DNA of 10,864 nt from Acidimicrobiia bacterium (GCA_013821025.1 JACDHN010000049.1:1-10864), one strand, 5' to 3'; positions 1 to 6,233 are shown, counted from the first letter of the stretch. A program made the numbers and translations. Notes: generated from the letters alone by a model not told the origin.

Positions 1-1
1 G

Positions 2-1171
2 GCCATCTTGACGACCATCGCCGCGTCGATGGTGTCGCTGGCGACGCTGGTGCTCACCATCACGATGGTCGTCGTGCAGTTGGCGATGGGGCAGTTCTCG
101 CCACGGATCGTCCAGACCTTTCTGCGCGACAAGCCCAGCCAGTTGGCCATCGGGTTGTTCGTCGCCACGTTCGCTCACGCCATGTTGGCGCTGCGAGAGG
201 TGCGCTACGCAGACAACGGTCAGGTTCCCGGCGTCGCCATCGCCGTGGGCTACGTGCTCGTTCTGACCAGCATTGCCATGTTGGTCCTGTACGTGGACCA
301 CATCGGCCGCTCACTGCGCGTGTCGTCACTGATCGAACTGGTTGGCAACGACACGCGGAGCCTGCTCGACGCGCACTACCCGGACCACCTCTCGTCGGAT
401 GAACCCGATCCGGACGTGATCGTCGCAGCCAACTCCGGGGTTCTGACGTCCGTCGACAGGGACCGTCTGGTGGAGCTCGCCATCGCAGGTGACTGCGTCC
501 TGCACGTCGCGCCGGCCCTCGGTGGCTTCGTTCCGGCCGGCGCCCCACTCATGCGCGTCGATGGTGACACTCCGACGCTCGATCGCGCTGCCGCTGCAGA
601 CGCCTTGGTGTGGGGCCTCGAGCGCACCCTGGACGAAGACGTGGCCTATGGCTTCCGGATGCTCGTCGACATGGCTGAACGATCGTTGTCCGAATCGCCG
701 TTCCTCGACCCGACGACCGCCGTGCAAGCCATCGACCGACTCCATGACGGTCTTCGCCAGCTCGCCACGCGCGTCATCCCCGATGGCCGGCACCACGACC
801 GCGCCGGCCGGCTCCGATTGACGATCCCGGTGATGGACTGGGACGCCTACGTGCACCTGGCGTTCGACGAGATCCGCCTCGCCGGTTTCGAATCCCCGCA
901 GGTGAGCCGGCGACTCGTTGCCGCGTTGCACGACTTGCTCGTTGTGGTCCCGAACGAACGCAGACCGGTGCTGGAAGAGCAGCTGGAACTACTCGAAGAA
1001 GCTGTCCGCCAGGTCCCTCGCGACGAGCGCGACCTGGACATGGCCCTCACGCCCGACGCACAGGGCATCGGCGTCGCCGCTGGCGACGAGACACCGGTTC
1101 ACGAATCGGCACCGCCGCACGCGGACACCCACGAAAGTGTCAGCGACCGCTCGTCACCTGCTTCTCGCTAG
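2..1171 (+). CDS. DUF2254 family integral membrane protein, 5' end outside the window
   Basis: The reading frame is already open at base 2 and ends at TAG 1169-1171, so the N-terminus lies upstream; the TTG at 8 is probably internal. About 389 residues are visible. The first ~100 hold three hydrophobic segments: one around VSLATLVLTITMVVVQLA, one around LAIGLFVATFAHAMLALR, and one around AVGYVLVLTSIAMLVLYV. Between the first two is the family signature QFSPRIVQTFLRDK. DUF2254 proteins normally have roughly 60-70 further residues before this point, including another membrane segment (recalled, not searched). The rest is a soluble domain (probably cytoplasmic) with a Glu/Asp-rich C-terminus and a low-complexity tail of His, Ser and Pro. 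No enzymatic motif is visible and the biochemical role of the family is unknown. The last 32 bases overlap the convergent PHP gene. Family assignment is good; function is unknown. Confidence 0.8.
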   Translation, partial: AILTTIAASMVSLATLVLTITMVVVQLAMGQFSPRIVQTFLRDKPSQLAIGLFVATFAHAMLALREVRYADNGQVPGVAIAVGYVLVLTSIAMLVLYVDHIGRSLRVSSLIELVGNDTRSLLDAHYPDHLSSDEPDPDVIVAANSGVLTSVDRDRLVELAIAGDCVLHVAPALGGFVPAGAPLMRVDGDTPTLDRAAAADALVWGLERTLDEDVAYGFRMLVDMAERSLSESPFLDPTTAVQAIDRLHDGLRQLATRVIPDGRHHDRAGRLRLTIPVMDWDAYVHLAFDEIRLAGFESPQVSRRLVAALHDLLVVVPNERRPVLEEQLELLEEAVRQVPRDERDLDMALTPDAQGIGVAAGDETPVHESAPPHADTHESVSDRSSPASR

Positions 1172-2189
1172 CCCCCGCACCTCTCGTCCACGCCAGCAGG
1201 CCGTCGATGGGAAGCGTGTTGATGATCCGCTCTACGGGCACACCGACCTCGGCCGCCCGGTCACAGCCGAGGGGTTGCCATTCGAGCTGGCCGGTGGCAT
1301 GTGCGTCGGTGTCGATGGAGAACCAGCAGTCGTGCTCGACAGCGCGGGCCAGCAGGTCACGCGGCGGGTCCAGCCGCTCTGGCCGGCAGTTGATCTCGAC
1401 CGCTGTGCGGAACTGAGCGCATGCCGCGAACACGTAGTCGGCGTCGAACGTGGAGGGCGGGCGGTGCCCGATCTTGCGGCCGGTGCAGTGCCCGAGGATG
1501 TCGACGTGGGGTGATGCCACTGCCAGCACCATGCGCTCGGTCATCTCCTTGGCATCCATCCGCAGCTTGGAGTGCACACTGGCGACGACCACGTCGAGCC
1601 GTTCCAGCAGGTCGTCATCAAGATCGAGGCCGCCATCGACGAGGATGTCGACCTCCATGCCGTGCAGGATTCGGAACGGCACCCCTCGCTGCTCGAGACC
1701 TGCATTGATGTCGGCGACGACGTCGAGCTGCTCCAACAAGCGCTGGCGGTTCAGCCCGTGAGCGACGGTGAGCCGTCCAGAGTGGTCGGTGAGCACCATG
1801 TACTCGTGTCCGAGCGACATCGCTGTGGCCGCCATGGCTTCGATGGGCGCGCCGCCGTCGGACCAGGTGGAGTGCAGGTGGCAGTCGCCGCGCAGGGCGT
1901 TGCGGTACACCGCGCCGGCCTCGGTGATCGACACCTTGGACGTCGTCTCCAGTTCGGCAAGGTAGGTCGGCACGTCGCCGGCCAGCGCCTCGCTGATCAC
2001 CCTGGCAGAGGCGTCGCCGATTCCGTCGAGCTCGGTCAGCGTGCCGGTGGCTGCCCGCTCGGCCAGCTCGGCGTCGGGCATGCCGGCGACGACATCGCGG
2101 GCGCGGCCGAACGCCTTGGCCCGGAAGCCGTTGTCGTGGGCCCTGTCGAGACAGTGCACCACGCGATCGAGCGCAGCCACTGGAGTCAC
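1140..2189 (-). CDS. PHP-domain metallohydrolase with PolX-like N-terminal helical domain, no polymerase core
   Basis: The product is 349 aa from a GTG at 2189. Residues ~5-80 resemble the 8-kDa N-terminal domain of bacterial family X DNA polymerases (NGFRAKAFGRARDVV, then helix-hairpin-helix LTELDGIGDASARVI). Residues ~100-335 are a PHP domain with all nine expected metal ligands: H104, H106, D111 (HLHSTWSDG), H136 (TDHS), E179 (HGMEVDI), H206 (SVHS), H234 (GHCTGR), D295 and H297 (DTDAH). A trinuclear-metal phosphoesterase is expected, possibly a 3'-5' exonuclease or 3'-phosphatase like the PHP domain of PolX. The palm domain and its nucleotidyltransferase motif between these parts are absent, so this is not a polymerase. 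The frame could open at ATG 2237, but a TANNNT box (2196-2201) lies 6 nt before the GTG and the extra residues would be encoded by a heptamer repeat. The 3' end overlaps DUF2254 convergently. Confidence 0.88.
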   Translation of the reverse strand: MTPVAALDRVVHCLDRAHDNGFRAKAFGRARDVVAGMPDAELAERAATGTLTELDGIGDASARVISEALAGDVPTYLAELETTSKVSITEAGAVYRNALRGDCHLHSTWSDGGAPIEAMAATAMSLGHEYMVLTDHSGRLTVAHGLNRQRLLEQLDVVADINAGLEQRGVPFRILHGMEVDILVDGGLDLDDDLLERLDVVVASVHSKLRMDAKEMTERMVLAVASPHVDILGHCTGRKIGHRPPSTFDADYVFAACAQFRTAVEINCRPERLDPPRDLLARAVEHDCWFSIDTDAHATGQLEWQPLGCDRAAEVGVPVERIINTLPIDGLLAWTRGAGASEKQVTSGR

Positions 2190-2195
2190 GGCGCC

Positions 2196-2201
2196 AGGGT
2201 A
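2196..2201 (-). promoter_or_regulatory. -10 hexamer TACCCT for the PHP gene (leaderless)
   Basis: Read on the minus strand, TACCCT is followed by the 6 nt GGCGCC and then the GTG at 2189. This matches the actinobacterial TANNNT -10 consensus at the distance expected if transcription starts on or beside the start codon. No convincing -35 hexamer is seen; that zone is filled by the GCCGAAG repeat. Confidence 0.5.
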
Positions 2202-2209
2202 TCCGTGAT

Positions 2210-2230
2210 GCCGAAGGCCGAAGGCCGAAG
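2210..2230. repeat. three perfect tandem copies of the heptamer GCCGAAG
   Basis: Three head-to-tail identical 7-bp units sit between the divergent PHP and ychF promoters. They occupy the -35 zone of both: about 21-41 bp upstream of the PHP start and 29-49 bp upstream of the ychF start. They could be a binding site for a regulator or a slippage-prone microsatellite. They are not needed as coding sequence if the PHP gene starts at 2189. Confidence 0.75.
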
Positions 2231-2243
2231 CCGTCACGCCCCG

Positions 2244-2249
2244 TAGTGT
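2244..2249 (+). promoter_or_regulatory. -10 hexamer TAGTGT for ychF
   Basis: TAGTGT fits TANNNT and ends 9 nt before the ychF ATG at 2259, implying an mRNA leader of only a few bases or none. There is no Shine-Dalgarno between them (CGGGGCCCG). The spacing is slightly longer than at the other leaderless starts of the window, so confidence is lower. Confidence 0.4.
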
Positions 2250-2258
2250 CGGGGCCCG

Positions 2259-3347
2259 ATGGAACGATTCGGGCTCGTCGGGCTGCCCAACGCCGGTAAG
2301 TCATCGCTGTACAACGCGCTCACGGGTGGCGGAGCGCTCGCTGCGCCGTACCCGTTCGCCACCAAGGACCCCAACATCGGGGTGGCCCGGGTGCCCGACG
2401 AGCGGCTCGACCGCCTGGCGGAGATGTCCCGGAGCAAGAACATCGTGCACGCCGCCGTGCAGGTGGTGGACATCGGCGGCCTCGTCGAGGGTGCCAGCAA
2501 GGGCGAAGGTCTCGGCAACAAGTTCCTCGCCAACATCCGTGAGGTCGACGCCATCGTCCTCGTCTTGCGGGCGTTCGAAGAACCCGACGTACCCGGCCCC
2601 TCCGACCCGCTCGAGCACCTCCGGGTCGTGGAGCTGGAGCTGGCGCTCGCCGATTTGGAGACCGTCGAGAAGCGGCTTCGTCAGACCCAGCGCCAGGCAA
2701 AGCTCGACAAGACGCTCGGTGAGGAGCTCGGAGCTCTGACCGTGGCGTACGAGGCGCTCTCGGAGGGCCGCCCGCTCTACCGGGCGGGCCTCAGCGCCGA
2801 CCACCGTCAGAGCTTGGCGCCGCATTTCCTGCTGACGAACCGGCGTGTGCTGGCCGTCGTGAACGTCGGGGAGAACGAGCTGGACGCCATCCCAGATGCA
2901 GAGGCGCTGGTCACCGGCGAGTTCAACGACGCAGGTGACAACGTGGAAGTGATCGGCATGTGCGTGCAGTTGGAGGCCGAGGCAGCCACCATCGCCGACC
3001 CGATCGAGCGGGCGGAGATGCTCGAGGGATTTGGCCTCGGCGAGGGAGCGCTTTTTCGCATGGTGCGCAGCTCCTACCACCTGCTCGGGCTGCGCACGTT
3101 CCTCACAACGGGCGACAAGGAATCACGAGCATGGACGTTCTACGAGGGTTCTACGGCACCCCAGTGCGCCGGCCGCATTCACACCGACTTCCAGCGGGGG
3201 TTCATCCGGGCCGAAGTCATCCGGTGGGACGAACTGCTCGACATCGGATCGTGGACGAAAGCCAAGGAGCTCGGCAAGATCCGCGTCGAGGGCAAGGAGT
3301 ACCTCGCCGACGATGGTGACGTCATGGAGTTCCGCTTCAACGTGTAG
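2259..3347 (+). CDS. ychF: YchF, Obg-family P-loop ATPase
   Basis: This is a cytoplasmic nucleotide hydrolase of the TRAFAC Obg/YchF family; YchF proteins prefer ATP and associate with ribosomes, and stress-related roles are described (family knowledge). The 362 aa match the usual full length. The P-loop GLPNAGKSS is at 8-16, switch II DIGGLVEGASKGEGLGN starts at 71, and the NVGE motif (202-205) replaces the NKxD of true GTPases, as expected for YchF. A helical insertion spans ~115-185. The C-terminal TGS domain (~278-362) contains TFYEGSTAPQCAGRIHTDF and RVEGKEYLADDGDVMEFRF. The segment YPFATKDPN (31-39) has Ala where E. coli YchF has redox-active Cys35, so redox control by that residue is not expected. 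The ATG has no Shine-Dalgarno and probably heads a very short leader. The gene is divergent from the PHP gene and convergent with the deaminase gene. Confidence 0.96.
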   Translation: MERFGLVGLPNAGKSSLYNALTGGGALAAPYPFATKDPNIGVARVPDERLDRLAEMSRSKNIVHAAVQVVDIGGLVEGASKGEGLGNKFLANIREVDAIVLVLRAFEEPDVPGPSDPLEHLRVVELELALADLETVEKRLRQTQRQAKLDKTLGEELGALTVAYEALSEGRPLYRAGLSADHRQSLAPHFLLTNRRVLAVVNVGENELDAIPDAEALVTGEFNDAGDNVEVIGMCVQLEAEAATIADPIERAEMLEGFGLGEGALFRMVRSSYHLLGLRTFLTTGDKESRAWTFYEGSTAPQCAGRIHTDFQRGFIRAEVIRWDELLDIGSWTKAKELGKIRVEGKEYLADDGDVMEFRFNV

Positions 3348-3367
3348 CGGGAGTTCACCGACCCGAG

Positions 3368-3874
3368 TTATCCGGTTCCAGTATCCATCGGTGAGGGCGG
3401 TTGCAGCAACCGCCGGAAGAGTTCTCGCACCTCACCGGCGAGTTCGAGGACGGGGCCTGTCACCTCGATGCCGGGTACGACCTGCTGCACCGGCAAGATC
3501 ACGATGGGCGGCGACTCGGACACACCAAACTCGGCCATCCATCCCATGAGTTGTTCCGAGGAGCTGACGTAGTAGATCCGCCCGAGCCCGTTCCAACCGT
3601 GAGCGGCGGCGCACATCGTGCAGTGCTCGCTCGACGTGTAGACGGTGGAGGACTTGCGCTCCTCGGCCGTGAGGTTCGTAGCGGCCCAGCGCGCTAACTC
3701 GAACTCGGGGTGTCTGGTCTGGTCGCCGCCGCCGACGCGATTGCGATCTTCGGCGAGGATCGTCCCGTCGGCGCCGACGAGAAGCGAGCCGAATGGCTGG
3801 TCGCCGGCCTCCAGCGCCTCGGCGGCGAGCTCGACGGATCGGCGTAGGTAGAGCATTTCGGACTTGTCGGTCAT
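3368..3874 (-). CDS. Zinc-dependent nucleoside deaminase-like protein (CDA/TadA/GuaD fold)
   Basis: The product is 168 aa, the normal length for a one-domain cytidine/guanine-deaminase-fold enzyme acting on a nucleoside, free base or related compound in the cytoplasm. Residues 26-30 (QPFGS) match the usual N-terminal signature. The zinc site is visible: H55 in RHPEFE with E57 as the expected proton shuttle, and C85 and C88 in SSEHCTMC. The family usually has HAE and EPCxxC; here they are HPE and EHCxxC. The ligands are intact but two flanking residues differ, so the substrate should not be assumed to be guanine or adenosine. GWNGLGRIYYVSSSEQLMGW (93-112) continues the fold. The ATG overlaps by 1 nt the TGA of the upstream membrane-anchored protein (TGATG), implying translational coupling. 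Convergent with ychF, 20 bp between stops. Confidence 0.88.
   Translation of the reverse strand: MTDKSEMLYLRRSVELAAEALEAGDQPFGSLLVGADGTILAEDRNRVGGGDQTRHPEFELARWAATNLTAEERKSSTVYTSSEHCTMCAAAHGWNGLGRIYYVSSSEQLMGWMAEFGVSESPPIVILPVQQVVPGIEVTGPVLELAGEVRELFRRLLQPPSPMDTGTG
3396..3414. terminator. Strong GC hairpin, possible ychF transcription stop
   Basis: GGCGGTTGC, one base, then GCAACCGCC: a perfect inverted repeat that can fold as an 8-bp stem with a 3-nt loop. It lies 49 bp past the ychF stop, inside the 3' end of the convergent deaminase gene. No T-tract follows on either strand, so it is not a canonical intrinsic terminator, though actinobacterial terminators often lack U-tracts. It could equally be chance structure in coding DNA. 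Confidence 0.35.
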
Positions 3875-4512
3875 CAGCCGCCGAGGTCGCTGAGATCAAC
3901 ATCGCACTGGGTGTAGATGTCGAGCAACTCCTCGTTGCTCGGCGTCTCGCCCGGGTTCTCGGTGCCCAGCTCGAACGCCCGGTCGATCACACAGTCGGCC
4001 TGCTCCTGGGTGAGCCCGAGATCGATCAGCTGCTGGCGCAGCTCGTCGAGGAAATCGCCCGCTGACGTGACGTCGGACGGCACCGTGACGTCCGACGGCA
4101 CCGTGACGTCGGACGGCACTGTGATGTCGGAGGTGTTCGTGTCCTCGCTGGGTTCGGTGGCGTCGGTGCGGTCGGACGGCTCGGTGTCCTCGCTGGGTTC
4201 GGTGGCGTCGGTGGTGTCGCTCACCTGCTCGTCATCTCCGCCCCCGACCAGGATCACGACGCCGACGATCGCGGCGATGAGCACTGCGGCGCCCACGACC
4301 CAACCCCACACGGGAAAGCCGCTGCCAGACTGGCCGCCGGGTCCGCCCCCTGGAGGTGCGCCGGGCGGTTGGTAGCCCGGAGGCGCGGACCCTGGCGTCG
4401 TCGGGAACTGCTGCGTCGGCGGGCTCGGGGACGACGGGATCTGCTGTGTCGGCGGAAATTGCTGAGCCGGCGGATTGTTGCCGGGTCCGGGTGGCGGGGG
4501 CAGATTGCTCAT
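3874..4512 (-). CDS. Membrane-anchored protein: Pro/Gln-rich N-terminus, one TM helix, Thr/Asp repeat linker, small Cys-containing domain
   Basis: The product is 212 aa. The ATG at 4512 is chosen because AAAAGGA (4518-4524) lies 5 nt upstream; the frame runs on to 4749 but that extension is not protein-like. Residues 1-66 are Pro/Gln/Gly-rich and disordered, with repeats of the type PPTQQ(F/I)P. One transmembrane helix spans ~68-89 (WGWVVGAAVLIAAIVGVVIL). Residues 91-150 are an acidic Thr/Ser/Pro linker made of repeats (two DATEPSEDT, three VPSDVT), presumably outside the cell. Residues 151-212 form a small helical domain (FLDELRQQLIDLGLTQEQADCVIDRAF, with C174 and C203 possibly forming a disulfide). 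I recall similar LTxEQAxCV domains in hypothetical proteins of Acidimicrobiia but know no function. First gene of an operon with the deaminase (1-nt overlap). Topology is inferred. Confidence 0.82.
   Translation of the reverse strand: MSNLPPPPGPGNNPPAQQFPPTQQIPSSPSPPTQQFPTTPGSAPPGYQPPGAPPGGGPGGQSGSGFPVWGWVVGAAVLIAAIVGVVILVGGGDDEQVSDTTDATEPSEDTEPSDRTDATEPSEDTNTSDITVPSDVTVPSDVTVPSDVTSAGDFLDELRQQLIDLGLTQEQADCVIDRAFELGTENPGETPSNEELLDIYTQCDVDLSDLGG
4067..4132 (-). repeat. 18-bp in-frame tandem repeat coding for VPSDVT units
   Basis: Units at 4067-4084, 4085-4102 and 4103-4120 differ by single bases (plus-strand unit begins GTGACGTCSGACGG), followed by a decayed fourth copy to about 4132. Each encodes six residues, so unit gain or loss keeps the frame. 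They sit in the extracellular linker of the anchored protein. Confidence 0.85.
4139..4213 (-). repeat. Two identical 30-bp copies, 45 bp apart, coding for DATEPSEDT
   Basis: Bases 4139-4168 and 4184-4213 are identical, offset by 45 bp (15 codons). This is a recent-looking in-frame duplication beside the 18-bp repeats in the same linker. Near-perfect nucleotide identity, rather than only protein similarity, indicates slippage or a recent duplication. Confidence 0.85.
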
Positions 4513-4517
4513 GAACG

Positions 4518-4536
4518 TCCTTTTGTTGCTCGAGCA
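4518..4536 (-). promoter_or_regulatory. Shine-Dalgarno AAAAGGA plus adjacent 10-bp palindrome in the 5' leader
   Basis: On the minus strand AAAAGGA (4518-4524) ends 5 nt before the ATG at 4512, the clearest ribosome binding site in the window. Directly upstream, after two bases, is the perfect palindrome TGCTCGAGCA (4527-4536). It could bind a dimeric regulator or affect access to the ribosome site; this is inference. Confidence 0.6.
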
Positions 4537-4552
4537 GCCGAGGGGTCTGGTG

Positions 4553-4558
4553 AGCGTA
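4553..4558 (-). promoter_or_regulatory. Candidate -10 hexamer TACGCT for the anchored-protein/deaminase operon
   Basis: TACGCT on the minus strand fits TANNNT and would give a leader of about 33 nt containing the palindrome and the Shine-Dalgarno. No good -35 is seen. It is the only TANNNT I noticed just upstream of this gene. Confidence 0.3.
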
Positions 4559-4687
4559 ACCGCTGTCAGGTTGCCCGGACCGGCCTCGGTTCGGACGGCT
4601 GGCGTCGCCGGTCTGGGGTGACAGAGGATCCCCTGCGCATCATCGTCGCAGATGGCCGTCGCCGATGGGTTGGTGCCATCGGCCACG

Positions 4688-6229
4688 ATGGAGGCGATGC
4701 GACTCCCGCGCCCCTTCCGACGTTCGGATGCCGGCGGCAGCCGCGTCATTCAGTTCGCATGGGCGCACGGCTTGGCCGCCGCCGGCGACGCCATGGTCAC
4801 CGTGTCACTGGCCGGATCGCTGTTCTTCTCCGTCAGCCCCGATGCCTCGCGGCGCCAGGTGCTGATCTACCTCGGCGCGGCGATGGTGCCCTTCATCCTC
4901 ATCGCCCCGCTCGTCGGGCCGGCCATCGACCGCTTCCGCTACAGCCACCGATGGATCGCCGCCTCGTTCTTCGTCGTGCGTGCGATCGCTGCCGTTGCCC
5001 TTGCGTTCTTCCTCTACGACCTCTTCTTCTACTTCTTCGCCCTCCTCGCCCTGGTGCTCAACCGGGCGTCTGGCGTCGTGCGCCAGGCCATCGTGCCGGC
5101 GCTCGTCGACAGATCGGCCACCCTCGTGTCGGCGAACAGCTATCTGGCCAGGGTTGCCACGATCGCCGGCGCCGTCGGAGGCGGAGCCGGTACCGCCGTG
5201 CTGATCGCCACCGACAACTGGGCTGCGCTCGTGGGCGCCGCGGTTTTGTTCCTCGCAGCTGCGGCGGCGGTGAGCAGGGTGCCGGCACCCGAACACAAAG
5301 ACGAGGGATCGCTCGATCTGATCGAGTACCAGGAGCTCCACACACCCGGCATCCAGGCCGCCAGCAACGCCCTCGCCGTGTTGCGGGCGGCCGTCGGCTA
5401 CTTCGTCTTCGGTCTGGCGTTCGCTCTGCGCCGCGACAGCGAGCCGGCGTGGATGTACGGCGTTTCCGTCGTCCTGTACGGCGTCGGAGTGTTCCTCGCC
5501 AACAGCCTGGCGCCCGCACTACGGCGCCGGCGCCCCGAGCCTCAACTCATCACCGGCTCGCTGATCGCCCTGTTCGTGTGCGCCGGTTTCGCCGCCCTCG
5601 GCACGTCGCGGCCGATCATCCTGCTCGTCGCCGGGATCCTCGGCTTGTCGGCGGGCATCGGCCGTCAGAGCTTCGACTCACTGCTGCAGCGCCGGGCGCC
5701 GCTCGCCGTGCGCGGCCGCTCGTTCGCCCGATTCGAGACACGGTTCCAGCTCGCCTGGGCGGCGGGAGTCGGACTCGCCACCGCTCTCGCTGTCTCCATC
5801 CAGATCAGCATGGCCGTGATCGCCCTGACGCTGGCCCCCACCGTGGTGCTCTACTTCCGTTCGACCGTGGAGGAGCATCGATTCGGCGAGTTACCGGGCG
5901 TCGACTCGGTGGCGATCGCCCGGCGCCATCTCGCGCTGGCCGTGTCGTTGTTCGACGCGCACAAGCTGGCACAGGCAGCCACCGAGATCTCTGCCGGCGT
6001 CGACGCCCTGCTGGTCGAGGGGCGCGTGCTGCACCCGTCGATCTCTGCTCGAGCAGCCGACCTGCGGACAGCGGCCCTGCGCGGCGGCGACGACGCCGTG
6101 ATCGAGGACGACCTGCGCTCGGTGCTGAAGGATCTGTCGTCGGTGCTGACGATCGTGCCGCAGCAGCACGAACAGCAAAAGCCGCCGACCGAGCCCTCCC
6201 GCTCGGATTCGACGACCTCGCGCTCATGA
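4688..6229 (+). CDS. MFS transporter with long cytoplasmic C-terminal tail
   Basis: The product is 513 aa from ATG 4688; ATG 4697 or 4652 are alternatives, and none has a Shine-Dalgarno or a nearby TANNNT box. About twelve hydrophobic segments are visible in two blocks of six, separated by a charged loop (~197-228). The loop between helices 2 and 3 carries a motif-A-like GPAIDRFRYSHR (77-88). RGRSFARFETRFQLAWAAG lies before the last pair of helices. This is a plasma-membrane secondary transporter, probably an exporter; the substrate is unknown. After the last helix, residues ~391-513 form a soluble tail: helices rich in Ala, Leu and Asp (IARRHLALAVSLFDAHKLAQ) and a disordered Gln/Ser/Thr end. 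Typical 12-helix MFS proteins end near 400-420 residues, so the tail is an addition. Divergent from the anchored-protein operon; ends 4 bp from the convergent lipoprotein gene. Confidence 0.83.
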   Translation: MEAMRLPRPFRRSDAGGSRVIQFAWAHGLAAAGDAMVTVSLAGSLFFSVSPDASRRQVLIYLGAAMVPFILIAPLVGPAIDRFRYSHRWIAASFFVVRAIAAVALAFFLYDLFFYFFALLALVLNRASGVVRQAIVPALVDRSATLVSANSYLARVATIAGAVGGGAGTAVLIATDNWAALVGAAVLFLAAAAAVSRVPAPEHKDEGSLDLIEYQELHTPGIQAASNALAVLRAAVGYFVFGLAFALRRDSEPAWMYGVSVVLYGVGVFLANSLAPALRRRRPEPQLITGSLIALFVCAGFAALGTSRPIILLVAGILGLSAGIGRQSFDSLLQRRAPLAVRGRSFARFETRFQLAWAAGVGLATALAVSIQISMAVIALTLAPTVVLYFRSTVEEHRFGELPGVDSVAIARRHLALAVSLFDAHKLAQAATEISAGVDALLVEGRVLHPSISARAADLRTAALRGGDDAVIEDDLRSVLKDLSSVLTIVPQQHEQQKPPTEPSRSDSTTSRS

Positions 6230-6233
6230 GGTG

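Noticed and set aside
1572..2246. 224-codon plus-strand frame opposite the PHP gene
   Set aside because: It mirrors the PHP frame, which has all nine metal ligands; the His/Val/Gly-rich translation is typical of an antisense shadow.
4067..4213. CRISPR-like short direct repeats
   Set aside because: The repeats are contiguous or 45 bp apart, in frame, and encode a regular VPSDVT / DATEPSEDT linker; there are no unique spacers.
4513..4687. A longer N-terminus (start at 4749) for the anchored protein, across the divergent region
   Set aside because: AAGGA sits 5 nt before ATG 4512, and the extra 79 residues would be basic, low-complexity and overlap the start of the MFS gene.
6046..6060. 15-bp sequence TGCTCGAGCAGCCGA shared with the anchored-protein leader (4527-4541)
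   Set aside because: Here it encodes ordinary residues of the MFS tail; a single shared 15-mer built on a palindrome is not enough to argue for a repeat family.
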